Shown: positions 8,041-17,545, counted from the first letter of the stretch. The stretch is 64,000 bases of DNA from CAILZL01 sp035548495 (GCA_035548495.1 DASZSV010000036.1:1-64000), one strand, 5' to 3'. A program made the numbers and translations. Notes: generated by a model from the sequence alone, not told the origin.

Positions 8041-9261
8041 ATGAGTTCATCCGTGCGACATATTTTGCTGGGCGTGACCGGCGGGATTGCTGCTTACAAA
8101 AGTGCAGAGCTGGTGCGTCGTCTGAAAGAACACAATGCAGAAGTGCAGGTTGTGATGACACGCGGCGCGCGAGAGTTTGTCACCGAACTGACGTTTCAAG
8201 CGTTGTCCGGAAGGCCCGTGCGCAGTGATTTGTGGGATCAAACCGCAGAAGCTGCCATGGGGCATATCGAATTGGCGCGTTGGGCGGATCAGATCATCAT
8301 TGCCCCGGCGAGTGCCGATTTCATTGCGCGGCTTGCGCATGGGCTAGCCAATGATTTGCTGACGACGTTGTGTCTTGCCACCACGGCGCCCATCAGCATT
8401 GCACCGGCGATGAATCATGTGATGTGGGACCATGCTGCGACTCAGGCAAACATCGCCATTCTCAAACAGCGCGGCGTGAATATCCTTGGGCCTGCAGCAG
8501 GTGATCAAGCCTGCGGTGAAACCGGCATGGGACGCATGCTGGAGCCGGTGCAGATTGTCGAGCAGCTTGATGCCATTCATGCGCCACGCGAGTTGCTGTT
8601 CGCCGGAAAAAAAGCCGTGGTCACTGCCGGTCCAACCCGCGAACGCCTGGATCCGGTGCGCTTCATTACCAATCGCAGCTCCGGCAAGATGGGCTTTGCC
8701 GTGGCATCAGCATTACGTGATGCAGGTGCGCAAGTGGTGCTGATCAGCGGTCCGGTGAGTCTGCCCACGCCCGACAACGTAACGCGTATCAATGTTGAAA
8801 GTGCAGCACAGATGCTGGAGGCCGTACGGCAGCAAATAGGTGATGCGCAATTGTTTGTCGCAACGGCCGCTGTTTCGGATTACTGTGCCGAGCAGGTGGC
8901 CCCGGAAAAAATAAAGAAAACCGGCGAGGCATTGCAATTGAAGCTGGCACGCACACCGGACATTCTTGCCACGGTGAGTGCCAGCAGCCCGCATCCCTTT
9001 CTGGTGGGATTTGCTGCGGAAACTGAAAATGTGGAAAGCAATGCGCTGGCCAAATTGCACGGCAAGCATCTCGATATGATTGCTGCCAACAAAGTCGGTG
9101 ATGGACTGGCATTCGATTGCGATGACAATGCGCTTACGGTGTACTGGCAGGGCGGCAAACGCGAGTTGTGCAAGTGTTCCAAACAGAATCTGGCGCGGCA
9201 ACTGGTGCAACTGATTCATGAGCGCTGTTGTCAGTCTGAAACAATTGCAGTCAAGCAGTGA
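8041..9261 (+). CDS. coaBC: Bifunctional phosphopantothenoylcysteine decarboxylase / phosphopantothenate-cysteine ligase
   Basis: 406 residues. It makes 4'-phosphopantetheine for coenzyme A. The N-terminal CoaC flavoprotein domain shows GVTGGIAAYKSAELVRRL, the FMN-binding PAMNHVMW and the substrate-flap ACGETGMGRM with its catalytic cysteine. The CoaB ligase domain begins near TAGPTRERLDPVRF, with ITNRSSGKMG, AAVSDY and the KIKK lysine cluster. The ATG at 8041 is preferred to an in-frame TTG at 8023. It is divergent from radC and followed after 83 bp by dut, the classical coaBC-dut arrangement. Confidence 0.97.
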   Translation: MSSSVRHILLGVTGGIAAYKSAELVRRLKEHNAEVQVVMTRGAREFVTELTFQALSGRPVRSDLWDQTAEAAMGHIELARWADQIIIAPASADFIARLAHGLANDLLTTLCLATTAPISIAPAMNHVMWDHAATQANIAILKQRGVNILGPAAGDQACGETGMGRMLEPVQIVEQLDAIHAPRELLFAGKKAVVTAGPTRERLDPVRFITNRSSGKMGFAVASALRDAGAQVVLISGPVSLPTPDNVTRINVESAAQMLEAVRQQIGDAQLFVATAAVSDYCAEQVAPEKIKKTGEALQLKLARTPDILATVSASSPHPFLVGFAAETENVESNALAKLHGKHLDMIAANKVGDGLAFDCDDNALTVYWQGGKRELCKCSKQNLARQLVQLIHERCCQSETIAVKQ

Positions 9262-9344
9262 ATCACATCAAAAAAAACAAATAACCGGCGCACCTCGATT
9301 TCATCCCGTTCAATTTCTACTGTCATTCAATTATTCACCAGCAC

Positions 9345-9809
9345 ATGAGCAATCCCAAACGCGTGCAGTTACGCATTCTTGACCCAAGATTGGGAACCGA
9401 GTTTCCGTTGCCGACTTATGCGACTTCCGGTTCCGCCGGTGTGGATTTGCGGGCATTGGTTGAAGCGCCACTGGAATTGAAGCCCGGAGAAACACAACTG
9501 ATTCCCACGGGCATGGCGATATATCTCGCTGATCCCGGTTATGCCGCAGTCGTGTTGCCGCGCTCGGGGCTGGGTCACAAGCACGGTATCGTGCTTGGCA
9601 ATCTCGTCGGTCTTATTGACTCTGACTATCAGGGACAGTTGTTCGTATCATGCTGGAATCGTGGATTGAATCCATTCACGATTGCGCCTGGCGAGCGCAT
9701 TGCGCAACTTGTGGTGGTGCCGGTGGTCCAGGTTGAGTTCGACGTCGTTAACGAGTTCACTGCGACCGAAAGAGGCGCCGGTGGATTTGGCAGTTCCGGC
9801 AGAAACTGA
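9345..9809 (+). CDS. dut: Deoxyuridine 5'-triphosphate nucleotidohydrolase (dUTPase)
   Basis: 154 residues. Trimeric enzyme that hydrolyses dUTP to dUMP and pyrophosphate and so keeps uracil out of DNA. All five motifs are present: SAGVDLRA (1), PRSGLGHKHG (2), GLIDSDYQGQL (3), PGERIAQLV (4) and the P-loop-like ERGAGGFGSSGR (5) at the C-terminus. It is downstream of coaBC on the same strand. Its stop is only 2 bp from the stop of the convergent DUF4124 gene. Confidence 0.97.
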   Translation: MSNPKRVQLRILDPRLGTEFPLPTYATSGSAGVDLRALVEAPLELKPGETQLIPTGMAIYLADPGYAAVVLPRSGLGHKHGIVLGNLVGLIDSDYQGQLFVSCWNRGLNPFTIAPGERIAQLVVVPVVQVEFDVVNEFTATERGAGGFGSSGRN

Positions 9810-9811
9810 TC

Positions 9812-10459
9812 TTACTTCAGGCCTTTCAATTCCTTGAAGCGAAGGATGTCAGCAGTGAATTTTGCCTGAAGGTCCTGCATTTCATTCTGTTTGGAAACGA
9901 TGCGCTCTCTGGTGATGTTGATGCTGTTGACCAGACTGACCATGTCGGAAACCATGTTGTCCGGCAAGGGACGGGCTGCAGGTGCCGAGTTGTAAGGACG
10001 AAAGTGCAGCACTTGTTCCAGCGCGGTTTTCTGTTTGGTCATCAGCGCCGTCAGGGTTTGTTGATCAATCATCAATTGGCCTTTCACCAGATCAATGCGC
10101 TGATCACGCAGACGCACAATGTCGTCAACTGAAAGATAGGTGTCGATCAGCATGCGGTCGCGCATATCTGCATCGGCTTTTGCCTTGGCAGCAGCTTCTT
10201 CCTCCGATTTGCGAGCAGCCTTTGCTTCCAGTGTTTTTGTTCCATCAATCGTGCGCATGACCATGCCGCGTTCGTTGAGCACTTCAATATCGAGTCCTGC
10301 ACATGCTGGCGGAATGCTGTCACCGAAATGAGATTCACCATTTGCATCGCGACAGCGATAGAACGCTTCTCTGCCGCCATCCTTGCCCGCGGCAACAATT
10401 GTTACCGGCATCACCAGACACAATATCGACACAAGGTTTGCGCGGTTCATGATCTTCAT
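9812..10459 (-). CDS. DUF4124-domain periplasmic protein with coiled coil
   Basis: 215 residues with a Sec signal (MNRANLVSILCLVMPVTIVA). The DUF4124 segment at about 32-75 shows the typical FYRCRDANGESHFGDSIPP pattern (a small beta domain found at the N-terminus of many gammaproteobacterial periplasmic proteins). An alanine/lysine/glutamate-rich stretch (EEEAAAKAKADAD) and a long helical region to the end predict a coiled coil. The start is ATG at 10459 or at 10450. The function of DUF4124 proteins is not known. It lies 95 bp downstream of pyrE and may be cotranscribed with it. Confidence 0.8.
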   Translation of the reverse strand: MKIMNRANLVSILCLVMPVTIVAAGKDGGREAFYRCRDANGESHFGDSIPPACAGLDIEVLNERGMVMRTIDGTKTLEAKAARKSEEEAAAKAKADADMRDRMLIDTYLSVDDIVRLRDQRIDLVKGQLMIDQQTLTALMTKQKTALEQVLHFRPYNSAPAARPLPDNMVSDMVSLVNSINITRERIVSKQNEMQDLQAKFTADILRFKELKGLK

Positions 10460-10554
10460 GATGGTAGTAATGGGTGGGCCGGATATGGATGGTTGTAGCG
10501 GGATTCTGCACCAGAGAGTTTTGTACAGGCCAGCTTTTTCATTCCGGATGTGCG

Positions 10555-11202
10555 CTAGCTCGCAATCCCGAACTGCTGCCGGTAAGTTTCTACAGCGTTC
10601 AGCAATGCTGCATTTGCCGCATGTTGCAGATGCTCGATCAGATCCGCAAGTTTGATGATGCTGATGACGGGCAGGCCAAACTGCTGTTGCACTTCCTGTA
10701 CTGCCGACAAGCTCGATTGTCCTTTTTCCTGACGATCCAGTGCCAGCACGATGCCGGCCGGAACGGCGCCAGCATCGCGAATGATATCAATCGATTCGCG
10801 AATGGCAGTGCCCGCAGTGATGACATCATCAACAATGAGTACACGGCCTTTCAAGGGTGAGCCGACAATGTTGCCGCCTTCGCCGTGATTCTTGGCTTCC
10901 TTGCGATTGAACGCCCAGGGTTTGTCAGTGTGATGATGATCGGCCAATGCAATGGCAACACTGGTCGCCAGTGGAATGCCCTTGTAAGCGGGACCAAAGA
11001 GCATGTCGTATTCGAGTCTACTGTCTACCAGAGTCTGTGCATAGAATCGTCCGAGTTCGGCGATGGCGCTGCCGTGGTTGAATAATCCTGCATTGAAAAA
11101 GTATGGACTGCGACGCCCGGATTTCAGCGTAAATTCACCAAAGCGCAATACGCCACGATCAATACAAAAACGGACAAAGTCGGAAGCAGTGCGTGTTGGC
11201 AT
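10555..11202 (-). CDS. pyrE: Orotate phosphoribosyltransferase
   Basis: 215 residues. Converts orotate and PRPP to orotidine 5'-phosphate in pyrimidine synthesis. Key elements are FTLKSGRRSPYFFNAG near the N-terminus, FGPAYKGIPLA, the flexible loop with FNRKEAKNHGEGG, and the PRPP-binding VLIVDDVITAGTAIRE. The ATG at 11202 gives a protein of normal length (E. coli has 213); an in-frame TTG at 11238 is less likely. It is divergent from the ampG-like gene, with about 80 bp between the starts. Confidence 0.96.
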   Translation of the reverse strand: MPTRTASDFVRFCIDRGVLRFGEFTLKSGRRSPYFFNAGLFNHGSAIAELGRFYAQTLVDSRLEYDMLFGPAYKGIPLATSVAIALADHHHTDKPWAFNRKEAKNHGEGGNIVGSPLKGRVLIVDDVITAGTAIRESIDIIRDAGAVPAGIVLALDRQEKGQSSLSAVQEVQQQFGLPVISIIKLADLIEHLQHAANAALLNAVETYRQQFGIAS

Positions 11203-11283
11203 GGTCTGATTAGTGCGATTGAATTCGTTGCTGCGCAAATAATGCTGTTGAGTTCAGCATGCCTATACTAAACTAAATTCATC

Positions 11284-12702
11284 ATGCCTGAGCACCCGGA
11301 CACAACCAAAGCAACCTCAAATATTCCCGGTTCGCCGATCACGACAACGATGACAACCAGAAACTGGCGTGATTCATTTGGCGTGTACTGGCATCCACGC
11401 ATTCTATCGATGGCATTGCTGGGATTTACCGCCGGTATTCCCTACTTACTGGTGTTCTCCACGCTTACTGCGTGGTTGACGGAAGCGGGAGTCACACGCG
11501 CGAGTATTGGCTTTTTTACGTGGATTGGTGTCACCTATTCAATCAAAGTGATCTGGTCACCGGTTGTTGATCGTTTGCGATTGCCGTTGCTGACAACAAT
11601 GCTGGGTCAGCGCCGCAGCTGGATGCTGTTTGCGCAAGGCATGATTGTTTCCGGTTTGATCGGCATGGCATTGACGAATCCTGCGACACAGCTTTTACAG
11701 ACGGCAGCATTTGCATTGCTGGTGGCTTTTGGTGCGGCAACCCAGGATATCGCGATTGATGCCTGGCGTATTGAATCAGTTGGTGTGGAACGGCAGGCGG
11801 CCATGTCGGCCGTGTATGTGTTTTGTTATCGCATTGCGATGATTGTGTCCGGTGCGGGCGCGCTCAAGCTGGCAACCTGGTTGTCGTGGACGCAGGTTTA
11901 CTGCGTCATGGCTGCATTAATAGGCATTGGCACGATCACTGTGCTTTGCAGTGCGGAGCCGGAACGCAGAACCTTGCGTGAAGGCGTGTTGATGGAACAG
12001 CGCGTACAGGATTTTTTGCTGCGAAATCAGCATCTGCCGGAAAAGATCCGCAATATCATTGCATGGATGATTGGCGCCGTGATATGTCCTTTTGTTGACT
12101 TTTCTGTGCGCTATGGCCGCATGACATTTGTTCTTCTCGTGGTTGTCGGCGGTTTCCGGATTTGCGATGTATGCATGGCAAGCATGGCGATTCCATTTTA
12201 TATCGACATTGGTTTTACCAAGGGACAGATTGCGGCGATATCCGGCGTGTGGGGCGTGATCATGGCAATTACCGGCGCGATGATTGGTGGTGTGCTGGTG
12301 CCGCGTATCGGATTGCTGCGCTTGATGCTCGCCGGTGTCATTCTGTTTCCATTGGCGAATCTGCTGTTTGCACTGCTTGCCACTGTGCATCATCCTGCGT
12401 TGTGGATGTTGACCGTGCCGATCAGCGTGGAGAATCTGTGCGGTGGATTCGGAATGGCGGTACTGATTGCGTGGATGTCCAGCCTGACAAGCGCAAACTA
12501 CACTGCAACCCAGTATGCCGTGTTCAGCTCACTGATGACCTTGCCAGCGAAATTCATCGGTGGATTCAGCGGCCTGGTTGTCGAAGCGCACGGTTATCCC
12601 TTCTTTTTTGTGTATGTTTCGAGCCTCGGCATTCCAGCGATCATTGCAGTTGTGTATTTGCTGAAACGGGATGCGGCGGCCAAATTGCAATCGGTCCGGT
12701 GA
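11284..12702 (+). CDS. ampG: AmpG-like muropeptide permease (major facilitator superfamily)
   Basis: 472 residues with about 12-14 hydrophobic segments. AmpG imports anhydromuropeptides from the periplasm for peptidoglycan recycling, and in many species the imported products control AmpR and beta-lactamase. Fits to the family: HPRILSMALLGFTAGIPYLL, LTEAGVTRASIGFFTW, SPVVDRL, LGQRRSWMLF, TQDIAIDAWRIE and late GFGMAVLIAWMS. The start at 11284 leaves about 25 Thr/Pro-rich residues before the first membrane segment; ATG at 11350 is an alternative. A TATACT hexamer (11264-11269) could be its -10 element, but I see no matching -35. Confidence 0.9.
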   Translation: MPEHPDTTKATSNIPGSPITTTMTTRNWRDSFGVYWHPRILSMALLGFTAGIPYLLVFSTLTAWLTEAGVTRASIGFFTWIGVTYSIKVIWSPVVDRLRLPLLTTMLGQRRSWMLFAQGMIVSGLIGMALTNPATQLLQTAAFALLVAFGAATQDIAIDAWRIESVGVERQAAMSAVYVFCYRIAMIVSGAGALKLATWLSWTQVYCVMAALIGIGTITVLCSAEPERRTLREGVLMEQRVQDFLLRNQHLPEKIRNIIAWMIGAVICPFVDFSVRYGRMTFVLLVVVGGFRICDVCMASMAIPFYIDIGFTKGQIAAISGVWGVIMAITGAMIGGVLVPRIGLLRLMLAGVILFPLANLLFALLATVHHPALWMLTVPISVENLCGGFGMAVLIAWMSSLTSANYTATQYAVFSSLMTLPAKFIGGFSGLVVEAHGYPFFFVYVSSLGIPAIIAVVYLLKRDAAAKLQSVR

Positions 12703-12868
12703 AACAACGGCGATTCCGTGTTTGCCAGTTACCTTGTATCAATTACATATCAGCGGCGTTATACCAGAAGCTTATTTTCAGCATGAAATTGCAATCGCAG
12801 GTGAAACGCATTCACTTGAAAATTCTGGTGTGACGGCAGATGGCGACCCGAGGACAATGACGATAGCG

Positions 12869-13180
12869 TCAGGGTACTTCGGAAAAGCCGCTGACTTCAT
12901 CGCGATCAAGATGACTGGTGCCCAGCCACGCCGGCAGTGGGGTCATCGCATCGTCATCGTGATCTTCAGGTTCAATATCCAGTGAGCCGCTCCAGTCTTC
13001 AGGTGCATCGGTTTCCAGCGGCATCATGGCAATCCAGCCTTCGTCATCGAATTCTTCAAGTGTGCCATCGAAATGTTGAACTTCAATGGTGTGATCATCG
13101 CGGTCAATTGCGACGACTTCAAAGATATGTCCTTCCTGACACTGATACCAGCTTCCAACAACAGGTGTAGCAACGTTCAT
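12869..13180 (-). CDS. Small acidic conserved protein (DUF6763-like)
   Basis: 103 residues from ATG at 13180, preceded by a good ribosome site (GGAGGATC). MNVATPVVGSWYQCQEGHIF and AIDRDDHTIEVQHFDGTLEEFD form a small beta-rich domain; the C-terminal half is strongly acidic (LDIEPEDHDDDAM) and ends with a segment containing WLGTSHLD. The pattern matches a short gammaproteobacterial family that I believe is DUF6763; the assignment is from memory. Function unknown. The 166 bp between ampG and this gene show nothing further. Confidence 0.75.
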   Translation of the reverse strand: MNVATPVVGSWYQCQEGHIFEVVAIDRDDHTIEVQHFDGTLEEFDDEGWIAMMPLETDAPEDWSGSLDIEPEDHDDDAMTPLPAWLGTSHLDRDEVSGFSEVP

Positions 13181-13351
13181 GGATGATCCTCCGACTCGTG
13201 TTGAATCACAGCGCGAGAAACAAGCCAGCAATGCCGGGCGACGCTATTCTCATTCCAGATTGAGCAGGGCACATGCAATCGCCATCAGCGCGAGTTGTTT
13301 TAGTCCTGTTCGCGCTTGAATTCAAGTGTGAAAATTACACATTACTGTCTG

Positions 13352-14056
13352 TTAACGGCGGATGTAATGCAGGTCCCACACGCCATGACCCAGACGGTGA
13401 CCACGTCGTTCAAATCGGGTTAAAGGACGGTCATCAGGCCGCTCAACAAATTTTTTGTTGCCTGCGACATTATTGAATCCGGAATGCGCATCCAGCACCG
13501 CCAGCATGTGATTTGCATAGTCCTGCCAGTCCGTTGCAAGGCGCAGTACACCGCCCGGCTTCAGTGACTGTGCAAGGATGTCTGCAAATGCAGTTTGAAT
13601 GAGCCGCCGTTTGTGATGACGTGTTTTGTGCCAGGGATCGGGAAAGAAGATGTGGATTGCATCAATGCTGTGCGGCGGTATTTGCTGCGCAAGCACTTCC
13701 ACCGCATCATGACAACTGACACGGATATTGCCGATACGGTGTCGTTGTATTTGCAACATCAGATGCCCCGCGCCGGGGCGATGCACTTCGATGCCGAGAC
13801 AATCCATCTCGGGATGAATCTGTGCATATTGCGCCAGTGCTTCGCCAGTGCCGAAGCCGATTTCAATCATGCGCGGCGCGTTCCGTCCGAACAGTTGATC
13901 AAGGCTGAGGTGCGCCGTGTTGTACTCGATACCGAATTGCGGCCAAAGTTCATCCAGCGCACGTTGCTGACCGCTGGTCATTCTGCCGGTGCGCAGTACG
14001 AAGCTGCGAACGCGGCGTGGCTTGAGTGGGCGATTGTCGATGGACGTTTCAGACAT
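13352..14056 (-). CDS. trmB: tRNA (guanine-N7-)-methyltransferase
   Basis: 234 residues. Makes m7G46 in the tRNA variable loop using S-adenosylmethionine. Motifs: SFVLRTGRMTSGQQRALDEL near the N-terminus, the SAM site IEIGFGTGEAL, LGIEVHRPGAGHL, and the family signature IFFPDPWHKTRHHKRRLIQ. The C-terminus RPLTRFERRGHRLGHGVWDL is also typical. It lies 28 bp behind algR on the same strand, so it could be the last gene of the algZ-algR unit. Confidence 0.96.
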   Translation of the reverse strand: MSETSIDNRPLKPRRVRSFVLRTGRMTSGQQRALDELWPQFGIEYNTAHLSLDQLFGRNAPRMIEIGFGTGEALAQYAQIHPEMDCLGIEVHRPGAGHLMLQIQRHRIGNIRVSCHDAVEVLAQQIPPHSIDAIHIFFPDPWHKTRHHKRRLIQTAFADILAQSLKPGGVLRLATDWQDYANHMLAVLDAHSGFNNVAGNKKFVERPDDRPLTRFERRGHRLGHGVWDLHYIRR

Positions 14057-14084
14057 GCACGAAGTAACGCATACCGGCTTGAAG

Positions 14085-14828
14085 TTATTCTTCTTTCATG
14101 CCGCGCAGACGACGCAATACGGCGGTTGCATGACGGCGGCTGATTTGCAGCGATTCATTGGAGTCGCGCAGTATGACTTTATATTGTCCCTGTGCGTCGC
14201 GTTCGATGCGTGCAACTGCTTTCTCGGCAACCAGTGCGTTGCGATGAATGCGGATGAATTCATCACCGAATTCACCACTCAGTTCTTTCAGTGATTCGTC
14301 AATCAGATCGGTACCATTACGATGACGCACGGTGGTGAACTTCTGGTCAGCAAGAAAATAACTGATGTCGGCAACTGGTATCAGGCGCAGGCTTTCACCC
14401 AGCCTGGCGCAAATATGAGCACGGCGCTGTTCCTGTCCGGTTGATTGTTGCAGCAGGCGCAAACGCGAATTTGAAATGCGGCCGGCATGCCGCAGTGCGC
14501 GCAGCAGCTTTTCCTTGCGCACCGGCTTCAGCAGGTAACCGATGGCTTCGGCTTCAAACGCATCCACGGCGTATTCATCATATGCGGTGGCGAAGATGAC
14601 CGCGGGTGGCGTGTCCAGCGAGTTGAAGTGCTGCGCCACTTCAATGCCGGACAATCCCGGCATGCGTACATCCAGCAGCACTACATCCGGATTCAGTTGC
14701 TGGCAACTTTGCAATGCCTGTTGTCCATTGGCTGCTTCGCCCACTATTTCGCAATCGTCCAGTTCGCCCAGTAATTGCTTGATGCGTTCGCGTGCTGGCA
14801 ATTCGTCATCAACAACCAGTATGCGCAT
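14085..14828 (-). CDS. algR: LytTR response regulator, AlgR type
   Basis: 247 residues. The receiver domain (about 1-120) has the acidic pair VVDDE, phospho-acceptor Asp in VVLLDVRMPG and the conserved KPVRKEKLL lysine. The LytTR DNA-binding domain follows (about 140-245): DISYFLADQKFTTVRHRNG, FIRIHRNALV and ISRRHATAVLRRL. Sequence and length are close to AlgR, which in Pseudomonas controls alginate and type IV pilus genes with AlgZ. Here it follows the kinase gene after 2 bp, and trmB comes next. Target genes cannot be told from the sequence. Confidence 0.9.
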   Translation of the reverse strand: MRILVVDDELPARERIKQLLGELDDCEIVGEAANGQQALQSCQQLNPDVVLLDVRMPGLSGIEVAQHFNSLDTPPAVIFATAYDEYAVDAFEAEAIGYLLKPVRKEKLLRALRHAGRISNSRLRLLQQSTGQEQRRAHICARLGESLRLIPVADISYFLADQKFTTVRHRNGTDLIDESLKELSGEFGDEFIRIHRNALVAEKAVARIERDAQGQYKVILRDSNESLQISRRHATAVLRRLRGMKEE

Positions 14829-14830
14829 GA

Positions 14831-15922
14831 CTATTCTTGTCCGGCCTTGTCTTGATAGGGGAAGTACAGTTCAACGCAATAGCTGTTTGCGTTCTGCCGC
14901 AATTCTACCTGCGCGCGGCCTGGCCACGCCAGTTCCAGTCGTTGACGAATGTTGTCCAGCGCGATGCCGTTGCCGCTGTGTTTCTTCAATGTGCCTGGCG
15001 AAGATTGTTCGGATGCCACCGGATTGCTCACCGACAGCTTGATATATTCGCCATCAAATTCACCGCCAATGACAATGGTGCCGCCATCCGGCAGCGGTTC
15101 GACGCCGTGATATACCGCATTCTCCAGCAATGGTTGAATCAACAGACACGGTACCTGTGTCTGCATTGGCAATGTATCCACCTGCCATTCAACCTGCAAA
15201 CGTTCGCCCAGACGCAACTGCTCGATGCGTTGATAGATGCGTGCAATTTCAAGTTCATCCTGCAGGGGAATGTGACCACGCGCATCACGCAGATTGGCGC
15301 GGAACAGGTCGGCAAGATCTTCAACAGCAGCCTCAGCGCGTTGTGGATCGCTGCGTGTCAGTGAGGCGATGGTATTCATGCTGTTGAACAGGAAGTGCGG
15401 ACGAATGCGTGCCTGAAGAGCGCGAATGCGGGCCTGTGCTTCCAGTTCGACGCTGTGCCGCCATTCACCGGCAATATGAAAGTAACGCAGCGTCAGACTG
15501 CTGACGATAAATGCCACCGCAAAAGTGCGCAGCAGAAAATTGCCATGCACGATGGGGAAGATATCCGGGATTGTGCCGAGACCGGCGCCGGAGTGGTAAC
15601 CGATTTGATAGACGACTTCGGCGATGATCAGCGAACACGCGAGCATCATGCACAGCGTGCAGGCATAAGCTCGTGCACCGCCAATCTGTTTCAACCTGTT
15701 GCGCATGCGGCACAGTACCGCAGCGATAACCAGACCCTGCCACAGAAGAAACAATGAACTGCCTGCAAGATCAACCCAGAAGTTGTTGTGCAGCGGCTGG
15801 CGCGCAGTGGTCAGCAGCAGCGCAACCAGTTCAACAATCAGCACCACGGCCAGTGTCATGTTGCCGGTACAAAAGTCCGGCAAATGAAAGGCATGCTGAT
15901 ATTGCTTGCTGTTTGAATTCAC
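14831..15922 (-). CDS. algZ: Membrane sensor histidine kinase, AlgZ/FimS (LytS-like) type
   Basis: 363 residues. Four or so membrane helices fill the first 165 residues. The His_kinase domain (HK_5TM/LytS type) has ARIRPHFLFNSMNTIASL with the phospho-accepting region, then an ATPase domain with LLIQPLLENAVYHGVE (N box) and HSGNGIALDNIRQRL (G box). No separate dimerisation domain or cytoplasmic input domain is seen. It is paired with the AlgR-type regulator immediately downstream. The gene begins 10 bp after the 3-hydroxyisobutyrate dehydrogenase-like gene, so the two are probably on one transcript. Confidence 0.88.
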   Translation of the reverse strand: MNSNSKQYQHAFHLPDFCTGNMTLAVVLIVELVALLLTTARQPLHNNFWVDLAGSSLFLLWQGLVIAAVLCRMRNRLKQIGGARAYACTLCMMLACSLIIAEVVYQIGYHSGAGLGTIPDIFPIVHGNFLLRTFAVAFIVSSLTLRYFHIAGEWRHSVELEAQARIRALQARIRPHFLFNSMNTIASLTRSDPQRAEAAVEDLADLFRANLRDARGHIPLQDELEIARIYQRIEQLRLGERLQVEWQVDTLPMQTQVPCLLIQPLLENAVYHGVEPLPDGGTIVIGGEFDGEYIKLSVSNPVASEQSSPGTLKKHSGNGIALDNIRQRLELAWPGRAQVELRQNANSYCVELYFPYQDKAGQE

Positions 15923-15932
15923 GACATGGAAA

Positions 15933-16799
15933 TCATTGATTGAACAGTGCGTCTTTCAGGCGGAACAGTGTGGAGATGTCTTCATCACCATAACCCTGTT
16001 CAATCAGACGGCGATAATGGATCAGCGTCATCTCGATCAACGGAAGCTGTGCGCCATGTTGTTTTGCCATGTCGCGGCAGATTTTCAAATCCTTGTCATG
16101 CAGCGTGACTTTGAAACCGCCTGAATAGTTGTTGTGCATCATGTTGGGTGCGCGATGGGTGAAATACCAGCTGCTTCCTGCGCCCTTGCTCAAGGTGTCA
16201 ATGATTTTTTCCAGCGGCAGGTCTTCTGCTTTGGCAAAGGCCATGGCCTCTGCGGCTGCCTGAATTGCGCCTGCACACAGAATCTGGTTGGTGGCTTTCG
16301 CTGCCTGTCCGGCTCCGTTGCCGCCAAAATGTGTGATGGTTTTGCCAATGGCGCTCAACACCGGTTGCGCACGTGCAAAAGCGGATTCACTGCCACCGGC
16401 CATTACTGCAAGCGTTCCTTGTTTTGCGCCTTCCACACCGCCGCTGACTGGTGCGTCCAGAAACTCGCAGCGCACTTCGGCCAGTTGTTGTCCACAGTGG
16501 CGCGCGGTACCGGCGCTGACAGTGGAGCAATCAATGATCAAAGTGCCGGGTTCAAGATGCGGCAGCAGATGCGATATCAACATCCGCACATCGTCATCGG
16601 CAGAGACACACATCACAATGGCTTCGCAGCCGGCGGCGAGCTGCTGCAGCGATGCGGCGGCAATGCAGTGCAGTTCCGACGCAAGTGTCCGTGCTTTGTC
16701 CGCGGTCCGGTTCCAGACCGCCACAAGCAATCCGGCGCGATGAAGGTTTCGCGCCATACCGACACCCATTGCACCCAGGCCGATAAATCCGGTTTTCAT
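15933..16799 (-). CDS. 3-hydroxyisobutyrate dehydrogenase-family NAD(P)-dependent oxidoreductase
   Basis: 288 residues from ATG at 16799 (MKTGFIGLGAMGVGMARNL, Rossmann fold with GxGxxG at the N-terminus; an extension to 16835 would push the fold inward). Family motifs: FLDAPVSGGVEGAKQGTLAV (substrate site), GQAAKATNQIL with the catalytic lysine, and KDLKI. Members reduce or oxidise beta-hydroxyacids such as 3-hydroxyisobutyrate, tartronate semialdehyde or glyoxylate; which one cannot be decided. First gene of a run that continues with algZ, algR and trmB, 63 bp behind a DUF4124 gene. Confidence 0.88.
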   Translation of the reverse strand: MKTGFIGLGAMGVGMARNLHRAGLLVAVWNRTADKARTLASELHCIAAASLQQLAAGCEAIVMCVSADDDVRMLISHLLPHLEPGTLIIDCSTVSAGTARHCGQQLAEVRCEFLDAPVSGGVEGAKQGTLAVMAGGSESAFARAQPVLSAIGKTITHFGGNGAGQAAKATNQILCAGAIQAAAEAMAFAKAEDLPLEKIIDTLSKGAGSSWYFTHRAPNMMHNNYSGGFKVTLHDKDLKICRDMAKQHGAQLPLIEMTLIHYRRLIEQGYGDEDISTLFRLKDALFNQ

Positions 16800-16862
16800 G
16801 TTTGTAAAACAAGTGTGGCGGCACGATGCCGCCACATTAACACTGCAGGAATTGCTTAATAC

Positions 16863-17312
16863 TCAGTTGCACCACGTGTCCATCATTTGTTTGGCCGACG
16901 CACGAGCCTGTTCCACTTGCTTGTCATCCATGTTCACGCGCTCGCCCTTGTCGTTGGTGGTATAGACCTGCTGCGCAGTCATCAATTGATCGTAACGTTC
17001 ACGAGCCTTCTTGCACCGGTCTTCCTTGTCCGCGGCCTCGCTTTTTTGTGCCTTCTTCTGGTCGTCAGTCTTGGCGCGTTGTGCATCCGCATCGCTGTAT
17101 TGCTGCTGTTCCGCAGCGGTGCGGTCACTGACTGCGGCATCATCAGTGCGCTGCGACTTGAGACGTTCCACCAGCTGTGCAGGCAGTTTGTCAGGTACAT
17201 CGGTGTATTGCACATTGCCTTTGTCATCCACTGACTTGTAAACGTCAGCAAGTGCCGGCAAGGCAAGTATGCAAGCGGTGACCACAATCAGACCAACGAC
17301 TGAACGCAACAT
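16863..17312 (-). CDS. DUF4124-domain periplasmic protein
   Basis: 149 residues from ATG at 17312. A signal peptide (MLRSVVGLIVVTACILALPA, cut after ALA) is followed by the DUF4124 segment DVYKSVDDKGNVQYTDVPDK at about 22-42. The rest is charged and helical (KAQKSEAADKEDRCKKARER) and carries two cysteines that could form a disulfide. This is the second such protein in the window (other at 9812-10459). Function unknown. About 170 bp separate its start from the terminator of amtB. Confidence 0.82.
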   Translation of the reverse strand: MLRSVVGLIVVTACILALPALADVYKSVDDKGNVQYTDVPDKLPAQLVERLKSQRTDDAAVSDRTAAEQQQYSDADAQRAKTDDQKKAQKSEAADKEDRCKKARERYDQLMTAQQVYTTNDKGERVNMDDKQVEQARASAKQMMDTWCN

Positions 17313-17481
17313 GACATTCTCCACGCCGAAGTAAACCGAAGGTGACAGGTGACGGTACTTTGTCACATTACCTAACGCGGCGGCAATTCTGACAAGTACT
17401 CAAGGGTTGACGTTGATCACAGTCACAAACAGGCGAATTGGCACCGTAGAAATTGGTTAAATCTGGCGGGTTGTGACGGCA

Positions 17482-17514
17482 AAATAAAAACGGGCGCCGT
17501 ATGGCGCCCGTTTT
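17482..17514 (-). terminator. Rho-independent terminator of glnK-amtB
   Basis: Read on the minus strand, AACGGGCGCC, a short loop (ATAC) and GGCGCCCGTT form a very stable stem followed by TTTATTTT. It lies about 30 bp past the amtB stop codon. Confidence 0.9.
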
Positions 17515-17545
17515 GTGACCATCCTTCGGTCAGGGAGGAGAAGCC